DNA of 64,000 nucleotides from Pagrus major (lineage: Eukaryota; Chordata; Actinopteri; Spariformes; Sparidae), in NCBI RefSeq assembly GCF_040436345.1, contig NC_133234.1:9796446-9860445 (forward strand), read 5' to 3'. The position numbers were made by a program, and so were the translations under genes. Positions within the stretch are counted from its first letter, which is position 1, and every line of letters begins with the position of its first letter. Below the pieces are notes generated by a model that had not been told where the DNA came from, made no database searches, and was given only the letters and a program-made list of their open reading frames with translations. Positions 48,901 to 64,000 of this stretch are shown here, piece by piece.

Positions 48901-51539
48901 GAAATACCGTGACGCCCGGACGCACCAGCACATCCCCTACCGTGAGAATAAGAACCTCACCGGCACCGCCCGCTACGCCTCCATCAACACCCATCTGGGC
49001 ATTGGTGAGACAGCATACACACTGAGGCTGGCCTAAATATCTGTGTGAATGTGTGTGTTCTGCTAACCCCGCTGTGGTTTATGTGTGTGTTCACAGTAAA
49101 ATGTCAGCAGAGATGCTGCAATATGCATGTTTATTGATCAGGACTAGATTCTCAGTTCTCAGAGCTACAGCCTCCTTCCATTTCCTTTCCTTCATCTTTC
49201 TTCCTTTCCTCCTCTCCCTTTTCTTCTTCTCTTTTCTCAAACCTTTACGCCATTTCACACTCATCTCCCTTGACTCTATCCGTTCCATGTTTGCCTCCAC
49301 AGAGCAGTCGAGGCGAGATGACTTGGAGTCTCTGGGCTACGTTCTCATGTACTTCAACCTGGGCTCTCTGCCCTGGCAGGGGCTCAAGGCTGCCACCAAG
49401 AGGCAGAAGTATGAACGCATCAGTGAGAAGAAAATGTCCACCCCCATCGAGGTGCTCTGCAAGGGATACCCCTGTGAGTGTAGAGAAACAGAGAGTTCTA
49501 AAAGCAGAAAGACCAATTTAAAGAAGTCACATTTCTTTCTAAAAAACCTATACAGTTGACCTGTCTTTGTTTAAAATCCACCTTTTTTCTTGTGTTTCCC
49601 AGCTGAGTTCTCCACTTACCTGAATCTGTGTCGTTCGCTGCGGTTCGATGACAAACCGGACTACTCATATCTGAGGCAGCTTTTTAGGAACCTTTTCCAC
49701 AGACAGGGCTTCTCCTACGACTACGTTTTTGACTGGAACATGCTGAAGTTTGTGAGTAGCTTGTTCAGAATTTATACCTTTCACAGTGACAGCTGCAAAC
49801 TGTCCCCTGCTTTTCCATTACTTTTCTGTCCTTTCTCTACTCCACAGCATAGGTTCACGTCTGTACTGTTCCTCTGTGTTTCAGGGGGCAAGCAGGACCG
49901 CAGAGGATGGAGACAGGGAGAGAAGGGAGGGAAAAGAAGGGGAGGAGCGGGCAGGAGGAGGCCAAAGAGGAGCCGGAGGCCGAGCTTTGCCGCCTGGTCC
50001 GAACCCATCAGCAGCCAACAGAGTGAGGAACGAGGCAGATGCTGCGCCGTCCAACCCGGCCACACGTGGGGTCCAGCAGTCAGGTGAGGATGCTGTTTGT
50101 GGTTCTGGATGTTTGGAAGGAACTGTGGCCTACAGCTGTAACAGAATGAAGGGTCTTAAATTCAAACGTGTATCTTTGTTTGTGCGCAGGTAACCGCTCT
50201 CCTCAGGCGGGGAGAGCAGAGCGAGCCGAGCGAGAGAGGAAGGTGGCCATGAGGCTTCATCGCGGGGCCCCCGCCAACGTCTCCTCCTCTGACCTCACTG
50301 CGCGACTCGACCAATCACGCATCACTGCATCACAGGTAGGGAGATAGTGGATTTACATTTCAGTGAGGTTTCGTTGTGAGGGGAGTAGCTGCATGTTTTA
50401 TGCGCATCCGTTGCTTTAGCCGAGTGCTCTTGTCTTATTCATAAAAACGTGCCTTCAGATTAAGGTGGAGGTTTGTGGAACACAGTGCTTACAAGTGCAG
50501 ATTACATGCTTTAGATTTAATGCTGCATGCACCAAATATTTATAGAGGCTGGTGACATCTTATTGCTGCAAGTTTTTGTGTTTTTCATGCTATTACCCAT
50601 GCTAGTTGGTCGGTTGGTACACCACTTTAGCATTGCAGTGTCACTAGAATGTCTCCTGAGTCTTATTTTAGACCATAATTACATATCAACCATAATTAAC
50701 TGCAGCTGATATTACTCCCATTTTCTATGTAGCATGAACTGCTTTTTTGTGCATCAGAAAGATTCTCATTACCTTGGACTGCTGACATTGCTCTATTTTC
50801 TGTTGTGTTCGCCACTCATGTTGATACAGATTCATAATTTATCATTTCGACTTGGAAATATTGGAGCTGGGAAAACATTCAAACATAATCTACTCATAAT
50901 TACCACCACCAGCATATTGATGTGCAGAGTTTTTGTTTAAGTCTGACATGATATAGACACAGAATAGACTAATCCGCCGAGGTTGGCTCCTTGTGTCCCA
51001 TAGCCTCTTTATAATTTGTAATTGGACTCCCTCTAGTGCTTCTTCATTTATTAGGGATCATGTCTGCCGTCTGCAGTAACGGCAGCAGCCATCCTAAATA
51101 TCCAGACTGATTGTGCTGTATCTTTATATCACTATTCGAAGAATCTTACACACACTAAAATAATGTGATGAAGCAGATGTTGGTAATTTGAATACACACA
51201 GTCTTACACAAATTAAGGATATTTGCATATTATCCTCTTATGATCTTGACAGTTCTATTTAGTAGCCAATGATTGAGCCAGTTTCAGCAACGTTTCTGAG
51301 AGGAAAACCTGTTTGGAACTGCCAACAGATCACAAATAAGCATTTTCTGACCAAATAGCCCAAAGAACCAAACTCAGGAGATAAAGAACTAGGACAGAGT
51401 ACTGGCTTGGAAGAGCTTGGATTTTAAATTACAGCGTATTCTCTTCAGGTTTCTGTCTTCTCCCTTTGATCCGCTTCAAGCTTCTCATCTTTCCCTCCAC
51501 TCTTAGGTCAGTGTGCCGTTTGAACATCTGGCAAAGTGA
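42935..51539 (+). CDS. CSNK1E: Casein kinase 1 epsilon
   Basis: Ser/Thr kinase that phosphorylates PER proteins in the circadian clock and Dishevelled in Wnt signalling. Coding exons: 42935-43010, 43197-43307, 45086-45234, 48776-49004, 49303-49473, 49603-49751, 49885-50083, 50190-50335, 51507-51539; all join in phase to give 420 residues (human 416). Kinase domain: glycine loop GSGSFGD (about 16-22), K38 (VAIKLE), catalytic D128 (HRDVKPDN), DFG at 149-151, R178 (TGTARYAS; the hamster tau position). A basic KRQKYE lies in the C-lobe. The tail from 296 is Arg/Glu/Gly-rich and ends [10 protein letters not shown], close to the human epsilon end SVPFDHLGK and unlike CK1 delta; this and the TMEM184B neighbour fix the paralogue. 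The last exon holds only ten codons plus stop. The kinase core is nearly invariant; the tail has diverged. Confidence 0.97.
43948..44160. mobile_element. Palindromic hAT-like MITE in CSNK1E intron 2
   Basis: The left half begins CAGTGTTTTTCAATCCTG and runs through ATGTTTTAGATGTTTCC and ACACACCTGATTTAAATGA. The right half is the inverted version: TCATTTGAATCAGGTGTGTT, then AACATCTAAAACACGCAGGA, ending near AATACTG. This terminus type is very common in fish genomes. Superfamily assignment is from memory. Confidence 0.8.
45495..45873. mobile_element. Long inverted-repeat element in CSNK1E intron 3
   Basis: Two arms of about 150 bases are reverse complements. The left includes GAAGACGTTTCACCTCTCAT and the right ATGAGAGGTGAAACGTCTTC. 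The symmetry continues through AACTCCCCTCCAG / CTGGAGGGGAGT-like blocks to a centre near 45680. Coding potential is absent. The arms recur widely in teleost sequence as I remember it. Confidence 0.8.
46571..46610. repeat. (TCTCC)n pyrimidine satellite
   Basis: A 40-base array of CTCCT units with a single variant unit lies in CSNK1E intron 3. Confidence 0.9.
47259..47780 (+). mobile_element. MITE-like element, copy 2 (3' end lost)
   Basis: It is the same family and orientation as 19105-19624. It starts TTAAAGGAGACCTGTTATGC, keeps the CTTGAAAGTTAAAAAGGTC and GTGTAAGCTGACCAAT blocks, and decays into an A-rich stretch where the 3' terminal inverted repeat should be. Confidence 0.8.
47940..48289. 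mobile_element. Palindromic MITE with TAGTGTTGTC ends
   Basis: The left end TAGTGTTGTCATGATAC is matched in inverted form by the right end GATACTTTTGACAACACTA. The interior shows further mirrored blocks (TTTTAACTTCGATACAATACC against TATTCAGTATCAAAATG). No open reading frame of note. Confidence 0.78.
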
Positions 51540-53090
51540 GCTCCTCCTGGCTGACCTGCAGGTCAGTGGCAGGTACGGACATGTCACACACAAACACACA
51601 CAGCATGCTTGAACAGCTATCTGCATCTTTTGTCCTCTGACACCTCTAACCCTACATAGCCAGGTAGAGAAATAAATTGCTGATACTCAACAAAAAGCAG
51701 TGATATGCTCAAAAAAACACTTACAAAAACAAAAAACTTAAATACCCTAAACATCATAGAATAAATCACCTGAACTTCAGAGTCACAGTTAAAGTACAGA
51801 TGTATTTTGGAGTGGATGCAACAACATGGCAGTAAAAACAAAACTTTCCGTCAAAGCCTTTTTTTACTGGATAGGTCTGGAGATATTCTATATATTCCTT
51901 ATTGTTTTACTACCAGCTGTTTTAGCCTTTTATTAAAAATGAAAGTAAATTAATAAAGATTAATGTCTTCAGTTGGCACCAATGGGCTTTGGGCCAGAGA
52001 CAGGACAAAGTTAGAGACAGATTTATGCCACATTTGCACCAAAATTTGTGTGTATAAGTGTTTTTTTAAAATGTGGGTAAAGATTCTAAAAATAGGCGTT
52101 ACACTTTTTCACACTGCCAGTTTCCCTTTCAGTTCCCCCCGCCCTCTTTATCATGTTCATCATCACGAATGTGCCAGAAAACCAGGCATAAGATCAATAA
52201 TATCAATAATAATTCGGAAGTGGACACACTGTTTTTTACCAGAGCTGATCACAGAAGTTGCTAAGGAGTGAGACATCATGCATCCGTCTCATCTCTGTTG
52301 AGAGTTGCACATGCACAAGATAAGCCATAAACAACGGTTACTTTTTAGATTGACTTGACAAAAATATTAATCCCTAAAGTGACATTTCTCTTTCTTTCCT
52401 TGTTTCTTGTGGTTCAGCAGCTGCAGGGTATCAAATACCCCTTTCTTTTCAAATGGATGAATGGAAACATGAGTGAGTGTAGGAAGACAAGAGGAGGCGG
52501 ATGAGGCGTTGCAGGCCCTAAAGAAGGGGGATCGAGGCCATCCGTGTGTCTGTCAGTATGCTGTGTGAACACTGGTGACCAGGAAGAGCCCAAGGAAAAA
52601 ACCAGTGGGACAAACTGACTCTTGGCTGGAACTGGTTGGTACTGCTTTTCGGGGAGCGGCCGGAGGGGGAAGGGGGTGAAACAACACACAGGTCCCAACC
52701 CTTCTTACTCATATTCACCTGTCCATCGACTCAGAGGCTCGACTTGCAAAAAAAAAAAAAAAAAAAAACCATCAAAGTGCACAAAAATGGACTTAAATTG
52801 AATTATTCTTTGGTTTACACATGTGGTTAAAAAAATCAACTATCAACCTGCTAACGTTTGAGAGCTACATCCGCTGCTTATGGTGTTCTTGATAATAAAT
52901 AAATAAATATGTAAACAACTATGGAGATGAACACAAAAGAAGTGTATTCAGGCCTATAGTATATATAAGCCTGAATATATAACGAGACAGGAGAATGCTT
53001 GAAAATGGACTAAGGAGGATATCAGAGGCGGGAATGAATGTGAGAGAGTCTGCAGTGAGTTTGTGAATGGAAGCGAGGCTGCTTTCCGTC

Positions 53091-53096
53091 AATAAA
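53091..53096 (+). terminator. CSNK1E: Proximal polyadenylation signal of CSNK1E
   Basis: Canonical AATAAA followed within 30 bases by GTCAGTGTCCGTCTGTGTG, a good GU-rich downstream element. Confidence 0.5.
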
Positions 53097-53767
53097 TGTC
53101 AGTGTCCGTCTGTGTGTTATTGTCTTCAATGTTTGTTTAGCCTTTAGCTTTGCTTCAGAGAGTCTGACGAAGGAGGTATAAAGGAGGAAGAAGTGATGTA
53201 TTACCCATGAATTCTAACAGAAGACTGGTCCCCACCTAAAACTTCATTGAATGTGGGAGGAAGACTACTTTTAGCTGAGGACAGAATAAAAAGGAGAGCC
53301 ATGAGGATTGTATGATATGAAAAAGCCTTAGTCCAGCTTGTAACTCCAGGTATGAAAAAGACTTGAGAAAGTTGTAAGATCTTGGTGGTGAACAAGTCTG
53401 GTGTTTGTATTTTTGTTCGTTTTGTTTTATGATACATGTAAAAATGTGTAGATAAGTTTTGCCAGAATGTCACAGATTGTTTAAAGATGGAGCTTGGAGA
53501 GAAGAGTGCTGTTTACTTCCTGACAGCTCTGGGGGAAAAGTGAAGCAGAGATTTTTACCTTTAGAGTCCGCCTGAAGTGTGTGTTTTGGTCTCCACTGTG
53601 GTGGGCAATGACAAAAAGGTTATTGTTAATATTTTCAGGAGGGTTTTGACCCGGGCCTGTCAGGATGGACTGGTGTCACTGAGGGGAGTGAGCTGTCTGA
53701 TGTCCTGTACATTTCTTTACCATGCTTCAACTTTATTACTATGATATTTGTGTATATTTTCTGAATC

Positions 53768-53773
53768 AATAAA
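53768..53773 (+). terminator. CSNK1E: Distal polyadenylation signal of CSNK1E
   Basis: Canonical AATAAA with a TAGTGTGTTTCATTTG stretch about 30 bases downstream; AT-rich gene-free DNA follows. Confidence 0.55.
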
Positions 53774-53799
53774 AATATACACAGCTTACACAGACTTCT

Positions 53800-55900
53800 G
53801 ATAGTGTGTTTCATTTGATTGCAAAATATTGACTAGTCATATTTATTATTTGATGCTAAATATATATTTCCACCTCTTTTAAATTTTATAATTGCACCGA
53901 GCTCTTAAATATATATATCTATTATATTGATTTTCTCTGTTGCTCTTTTTTTTTTTTTGAAGAATATTTTTTGGGCATTTTAAGATATAACGATTACATG
54001 GTATGCATCTTAGACCACTGGGCACATGGACGCCCTACTTGATTTTTTTTGTTCGGTTATTTATCTGTTTAATGCTGTGTCAAGTTCACCACAGCTCACC
54101 TAATGTTACTTTATGCTGTTATGTTGTTGTTTACTTTTCTTTCTAAAGGAGTCACTGCACCTGCAGCTTCAATTGAAACACCAATTAAATGCTGTATTCA
54201 TAACAGATCAAATGAACTAATGCATAAATGAATAGATCACACACCAGACATTTTTTTGAGGCCCACCACTTCACATACATTTTGACATTTGGTAAACAAA
54301 CAACATAACTGCCAGATGATTATTATTATTATCTTCATTAATGTAGCTGGGTATATATTTAAGCATATCAATTCATATTTCGGTATTCATATGCCATTGG
54401 ATAGTCGTTTATTTTTAGGAAAAGTATAGCCCTTCATTATACATATAATTTATATGCATTTAACATTTAATTTTAATATGTGTCTTATCCAGGTTTAGAT
54501 ATTTAAATGGGAATTTAAATGTAAAGATGCTTTCTCCTGTCTTTAAGGGAGGTGAAACAAATTATACACTTTTTCCCACACATTGAACCTAATGCTTATT
54601 TTTAAAGAAAACATAAATGAATAAATTCATCTATAAGCACTGAAAGAGATTTTTTATTTTCATTTATTTTTTAAATAAATGTTAAACATTATTTAATGTA
54701 GGCAGCTGATGTTTTTTTACCCTCTGACTGGGTCCCCTGGAGGTAAGGAGGCCCTTAAGCATGTGCCAACATCCTTAGGGCCATAATTGACATGTCATAG
54801 AAAGGAAACTGCAGGTGTGCAGTGATTGATATCAATAACAATAACAATAACAAATACTTGCCGTATTTCATTTAATGGTTCCAAGGCCGTGATATTGTCC
54901 GCTTTTGCTGACTGGCATAACTCACTGTGGTACTTTAATTGGATCTAGCTGTCATTATTTAATGTCATAAGCTACACATGTGCTTTTCCTGCAATGACAA
55001 GTCACAATGTCTCCAATTAAAAAAGGGCCACAGGCAATGTGTATTTTTATAGCCCCTTACAATGACAAGACTATTCAACATGCTTTACATAAGAGAAAGG
55101 CACTGAGAGAAGAAGCACAATGTAGTATAACACAAAAACACTATGAAAAAAAGAAATTTAGAACATTTAGAAAGGTTTTAAAAGAGTCAAATGAAGTACA
55201 AGTACAATCTTTTGCAAGGTTCATAGCTCATTTGTATTTTGTTTTGACTCTGGGGATAGTAAGCAGACCTGTTTGAGACCACCTGAGAGTCGATAGGCAG
55301 GATTTTAGAACAGAAACCCCGCCCAACAAAGAAATCTCTGATCAACCACCAACAAACGCCTCTGAGATTTTCTTACTATTTATACAATTATAAGTTCTTC
55401 ACTAATTATTTCCCTTCATTATGACCAGTACAATACGTCATTCTGATGGAATACTAAATATTATGCCTAAAAAAAGACAAAAAAAACCCCCAAACATATC
55501 TAATATAAAATATATTAGATATTTAGTTAAAAAAAAAGAGTCATAAGTCAGCCTTTAAAACTGTGACATATGTATGTAATTGTAAAATATAGATTTCTCT
55601 TAAAGGTGCTATTTGTAAGAAAAGTTGATGTTTTCACTCAAATATAAATTTGAGTGTCCTTGGGAGGAAAAGTAAAAAAAGTCCATAAAAGGTTTTTAAA
55701 TTGAAGAACTCAAAATTGATGAGGGCAATGTAACGTCGTAAAAGTACGATCAACAACCAATACCAGCACCCACTGTGGAGTACGTGGTGCCCACACACAC
55801 TGACGACTATACAGTTAAGACAGGAAAACAAATAAGTCGTCATTAAGTGTGTAGGAGCAGTGTTCACCCTGTCCTCCACAGCACACTCACTGCTGCTGAA
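53800..55900. other. AT-rich intergenic stretch between CSNK1E and TMEM184B
   Basis: No exon recognised. The part from about 55594 to 55870 begins TTAAAGGTGCTATTTGTAAG and resembles a dispersed teleost repeat, but there is no second copy in this window to confirm it. Confidence 0.55.
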
Positions 55901-55939
55901 CCGAGAATAGATCCGCGCATGCTCAGTGTTGGATAAAGA

Positions 55940-56060
55940 AACTCCGCCCTCTTCCGGATTATTAATGGTATTCTGCGTGTGATTGGCCGAACGGGCTCAT
56001 CCTCGCGGAGTGGGCGGAGCGCTTGCGATCTGTAGTTAATCCGACAGGGATTGGTTTTGA
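55940..56060 (+). promoter_or_regulatory. TMEM184B: TMEM184B core promoter
   Basis: A compact GC-rich, TATA-less promoter. It has an ETS-type CTTCCGG (55951-55957), inverted CCAAT boxes (ATTGG near 55982 and 56050) and an Sp1-type GGGCGG (56012-56017), within 150 bases upstream of a consensus splice donor. Confidence 0.6.
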
Positions 56061-56213
56061 AGTCAAGCGGAGTGGAGAAAGATGAGCGGTGAGGAATGAC
56101 GAAGTTCACTGGTTTAACTCCGAAAACACCGACTTTAGACGAAGTTATTGTGCAGACGGAGTTACTAAAAGGATTACAGAGACGTGTTTTGACATGAGCG
56201 ACAAACTTTAGAG
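56061..56213 (+). other. TMEM184B: Inferred 5' UTR exon of TMEM184B
   Basis: It ends at the donor TAGAG|GTGAGTTTTT (56213/56214). Further donors of similar quality at about 56391 (CAG|GTGAGCC) and 56531 (AAG|GTAAGTC) suggest alternative 5' ends. The 5' boundary is inferred. Confidence 0.45.
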
Positions 56214-56862
56214 GTGAGTTTTTGGGGGGTGACGCAGAGGTTGACGGGGCAGTCCGCCGAGGGCTCAACATGGATGTCCGGGGAGCAACGGTGCGGCTCT
56301 GAGGAGGAATTAAGGCCGTTTCTGGTTTAACGTTATTTCTGGTCGTGAGACGGTGTTTAGGGGGATTTTAAAGCAGCAGCCTATCAACCAGGTGAGCCAA
56401 GCCTCCATAACAGGTTAGAAATACTTTGCCTTTCCATAACGCGTCTGTACCCGACTAATAAAGTGTCCCTTTCTCAATTACAGGCTTTATATTCAAGTGA
56501 ATCCGTGAATTGTTGAAGCTATTAGCTAAGGTAAGTCAGCGCTTTGCTACTTGTGGTTCTTTTGTTTGAAGTTTAGCGTCATTTCCGTATTATTTCAACT
56601 TGTTAAATCAGAGTTATTTACTCGCAGCAGTACAATAAAACCACTGTTATGGAAATAATGCTAAGACAGACGTGCCAAAATGTTTGAGTGGCTTTCTGCT
56701 GAGTAAATCCCAGTGTTGTTGTTGTTGCTTCAGCAAGTATGATAATCCAGTCTGGCTGTCACCCATATCATTACTTGCTATGAATTATAAACACACCCTG
56801 TCTGCTCCCCCATCACCCCTTTCCATCTGTTGCTTTATTACAGACCCCCCCGCGTGTGCGTG

Positions 56863-57061
56863 TTTGTGTGTGTGTGTGTGTGTGTGGACTGACCTTTTTT
56901 GCCTTTCAAATGAAACACACAGATGTCCCTTTGCTCCAGCACAGCATTTCACTGTCACTGGTATTGTGTGTGTGAGAGAGTGTGTGTGGCTGCTGATGCC
57001 TTCACTTCTCCTTGTCGACATGTGGATCTGCTGATCACTGGCAAACCAATACAAATGACCT

Positions 57062-57134
<73 letters not shown>
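56863..57134. repeat. Microsatellite cluster: (GT)n, (CT)n and (CA)n
   Basis: A (GT)n array occurs at 56863-56886. A near-perfect (CT)n of about 58 bases at 57063-57120 runs straight into (CA)n at 57121-57134. It lies in the first intron of TMEM184B. Open frames here are artefacts of the arrays. Confidence 0.95.
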
Positions 57135-58503
57135 AGTTACACACACACACGAACACACAAACAGCAAAACCATATCTCCTCTCAGTCTCGCATATAAAAG
57201 CGTGAAAGCAGCCTAATTCATTTTATCGAACCACCAAATCCAATCACTTGAGTTTAATGTGATTAGTGTCGTAAAGAAACTAAATGGTGGTGTGTGAGTG
57301 TCATTGTCCGTGCTGTTTGTTCAATGTCCTATGTGACTTCTGGTTGCCATGCTATTCTGGCAGATGAGACATGATAGGTCAGAATGAAAGACACCCTCTC
57401 TCACCGTCTCTCTCTCTCATTCAGTGGCCATTTTAATGCTTTTGCCCACTCCTTTCATTTTTCATTTTCTCTGTTTGTTTCTGAAATTACCTGTGGGTGA
57501 ATTTGCGTCAGCCCCCACTCCACCTCCATATCATGAAGGTCTCCGTCTCCCCCAAGCTCAGTCTAACATGACAACTGTCTTGTCAGTGCACAAGAATGAA
57601 CAAACACCCTGAGAACATGTCTGTGCCACCTTGGAGACAGTGACAAGCTCCTGCTTATGTAACGTGTCTTCTGGCCACTTCAAGTCCAGCCATCTTTAGG
57701 AGATGGAAGTGGATTTGGCAGCGTATGTATGTCTTTTGTTCATCGCCACCTAATTTTGTCAGGCTACAGGCTGTTGATTCTTGTTTGACTCACTAGTCAG
57801 ACATGGAAGGACATGTGAATATCAGACATCGGAAAAACATGTTATTTCCAAGGTTAGTTGTCATCACGAAAGACAAAAAAAAAAAAAAATGATTGAAAAA
57901 ATTTTGCTTTGAATCAAATCAAAGAGCACTTTCTTATAGATCTCACCATTTTGTCCGACCTTTCAGTCATCATCCTAGGAGGAATCAATGAAGCGTTAAA
58001 ATACCAGAATACCCTGCAGCCAAATGACACGTTGCCTTCTGTAAACTTAAAAAAAAACACAGTATGCCATCAAGCTCACACACTCCACCTAAAACCGCAG
58101 ATGATTTGTAGATGTTCAGGCAAATTATCTGGCAGCAGACAAATGGCATTCTGGGACATGTAGGAACTAACAAAATCAATTGTCTTTCCTTAAGGCAATA
58201 CAGAATCTATTGTACAAATGACACGCACACACACATCCTTCACTTGCATGAGTCACGACATGTCGACCTGCAGTGTATCTGTGTTTATCCTCTATCTGCC
58301 TTCCTATCTCAGATTACACATGACTCTGATGACACAGTGATCTGTGTGTGATCTATATTTCAGGTTGATGATTACAGGTGGAAATGGATGTTCATACTTT
58401 ATGAATTGTGTCACACATGTTACTGTTTGAGTTTCAGTGGGTTCAATATGTACAGACACACAGACTAACTGATATGTCCCCTATTGTGTCGTGTCACCTC
58501 TAG

Positions 58504-63924
<5,421 letters not shown>

Positions 63925-64000
63925 TAAGTGATGCAGAGTCTTGAATCTTTTTGTTTTATGCTGCTCTATACTTCTACTACTCTAAATATTTGACTTTTTA

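Larger units (their letters stand above)
51540..53790 (+). other. CSNK1E: CSNK1E 3' untranslated region
   Basis: No further exon is apparent after the TGA. Three AATAAA sites occur: 52893, 53091 (followed by a strongly GT-rich stretch) and 53768. An A21 run sits at 52748-52768. Alternative polyadenylation is plausible. Confidence 0.6.

Overview
This 64 kb window is vertebrate nuclear DNA and almost certainly comes from a teleost fish. It has short exons with GT/AG introns, many CA/GT microsatellites, and several inverted-repeat (MITE-like) elements of kinds common in teleost genomes. Four protein-coding genes can be read exon by exon. Three of them, TNRC6B, CSNK1E and TMEM184B, have human counterparts in the same chromosome region (22q13), which supports the paralogue assignments.

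Layout: (1) From 1 to about 16.6 kb no gene could be recognised. This part holds a LINE reverse-transcriptase fragment, an inverted pair of one repeat family, a fold-back element and microsatellites. (2) From 16.79 to 20.69 kb, on the minus strand, lies a complete seven-coding-exon gene for an endonuclease IV (Nfo/Apn1-type) AP endonuclease of 327 aa with all nine metal ligands. (3) About 20.9-21.25 kb looks like a shared head-to-head promoter. (4) From 23.0 to 37.06 kb, on the plus strand, is TNRC6B (GW182 family), with 21 coding exons and 2141 predicted residues, followed by a roughly 2 kb 3' UTR. (5) From 41.3 to about 53.8 kb, on the plus strand, is CSNK1E (casein kinase 1 epsilon): a non-coding first exon, nine coding exons, 420 aa and a 3' UTR of about 2.2 kb. 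Introns 2 and 3 carry most of its transposon load. (6) From 56.0 kb to the window end, on the plus strand, is the 5' part of TMEM184B: promoter, untranslated exon and the first four coding exons. The gene runs off the right edge.

The genes do not form one pathway. TNRC6B is the Argonaute partner in miRNA silencing, CSNK1E is a clock/Wnt kinase, TMEM184B is a multi-pass membrane protein, and the endonuclease acts in base excision repair. Their adjacency is best read as conserved vertebrate synteny plus an endonuclease IV gene that mammals lack.

I found no sign of a wholly new system. The most notable items are the intact vertebrate endonuclease IV gene with its close divergent arrangement with TNRC6B, the glycine expansion of TNRC6B, a 31-nt homopolymer serving as a splice-site polypyrimidine tract, and the inverted-repeat elements. 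All exon calls come from reading splice sites, frame continuity and remembered family sequences; no alignment was run.
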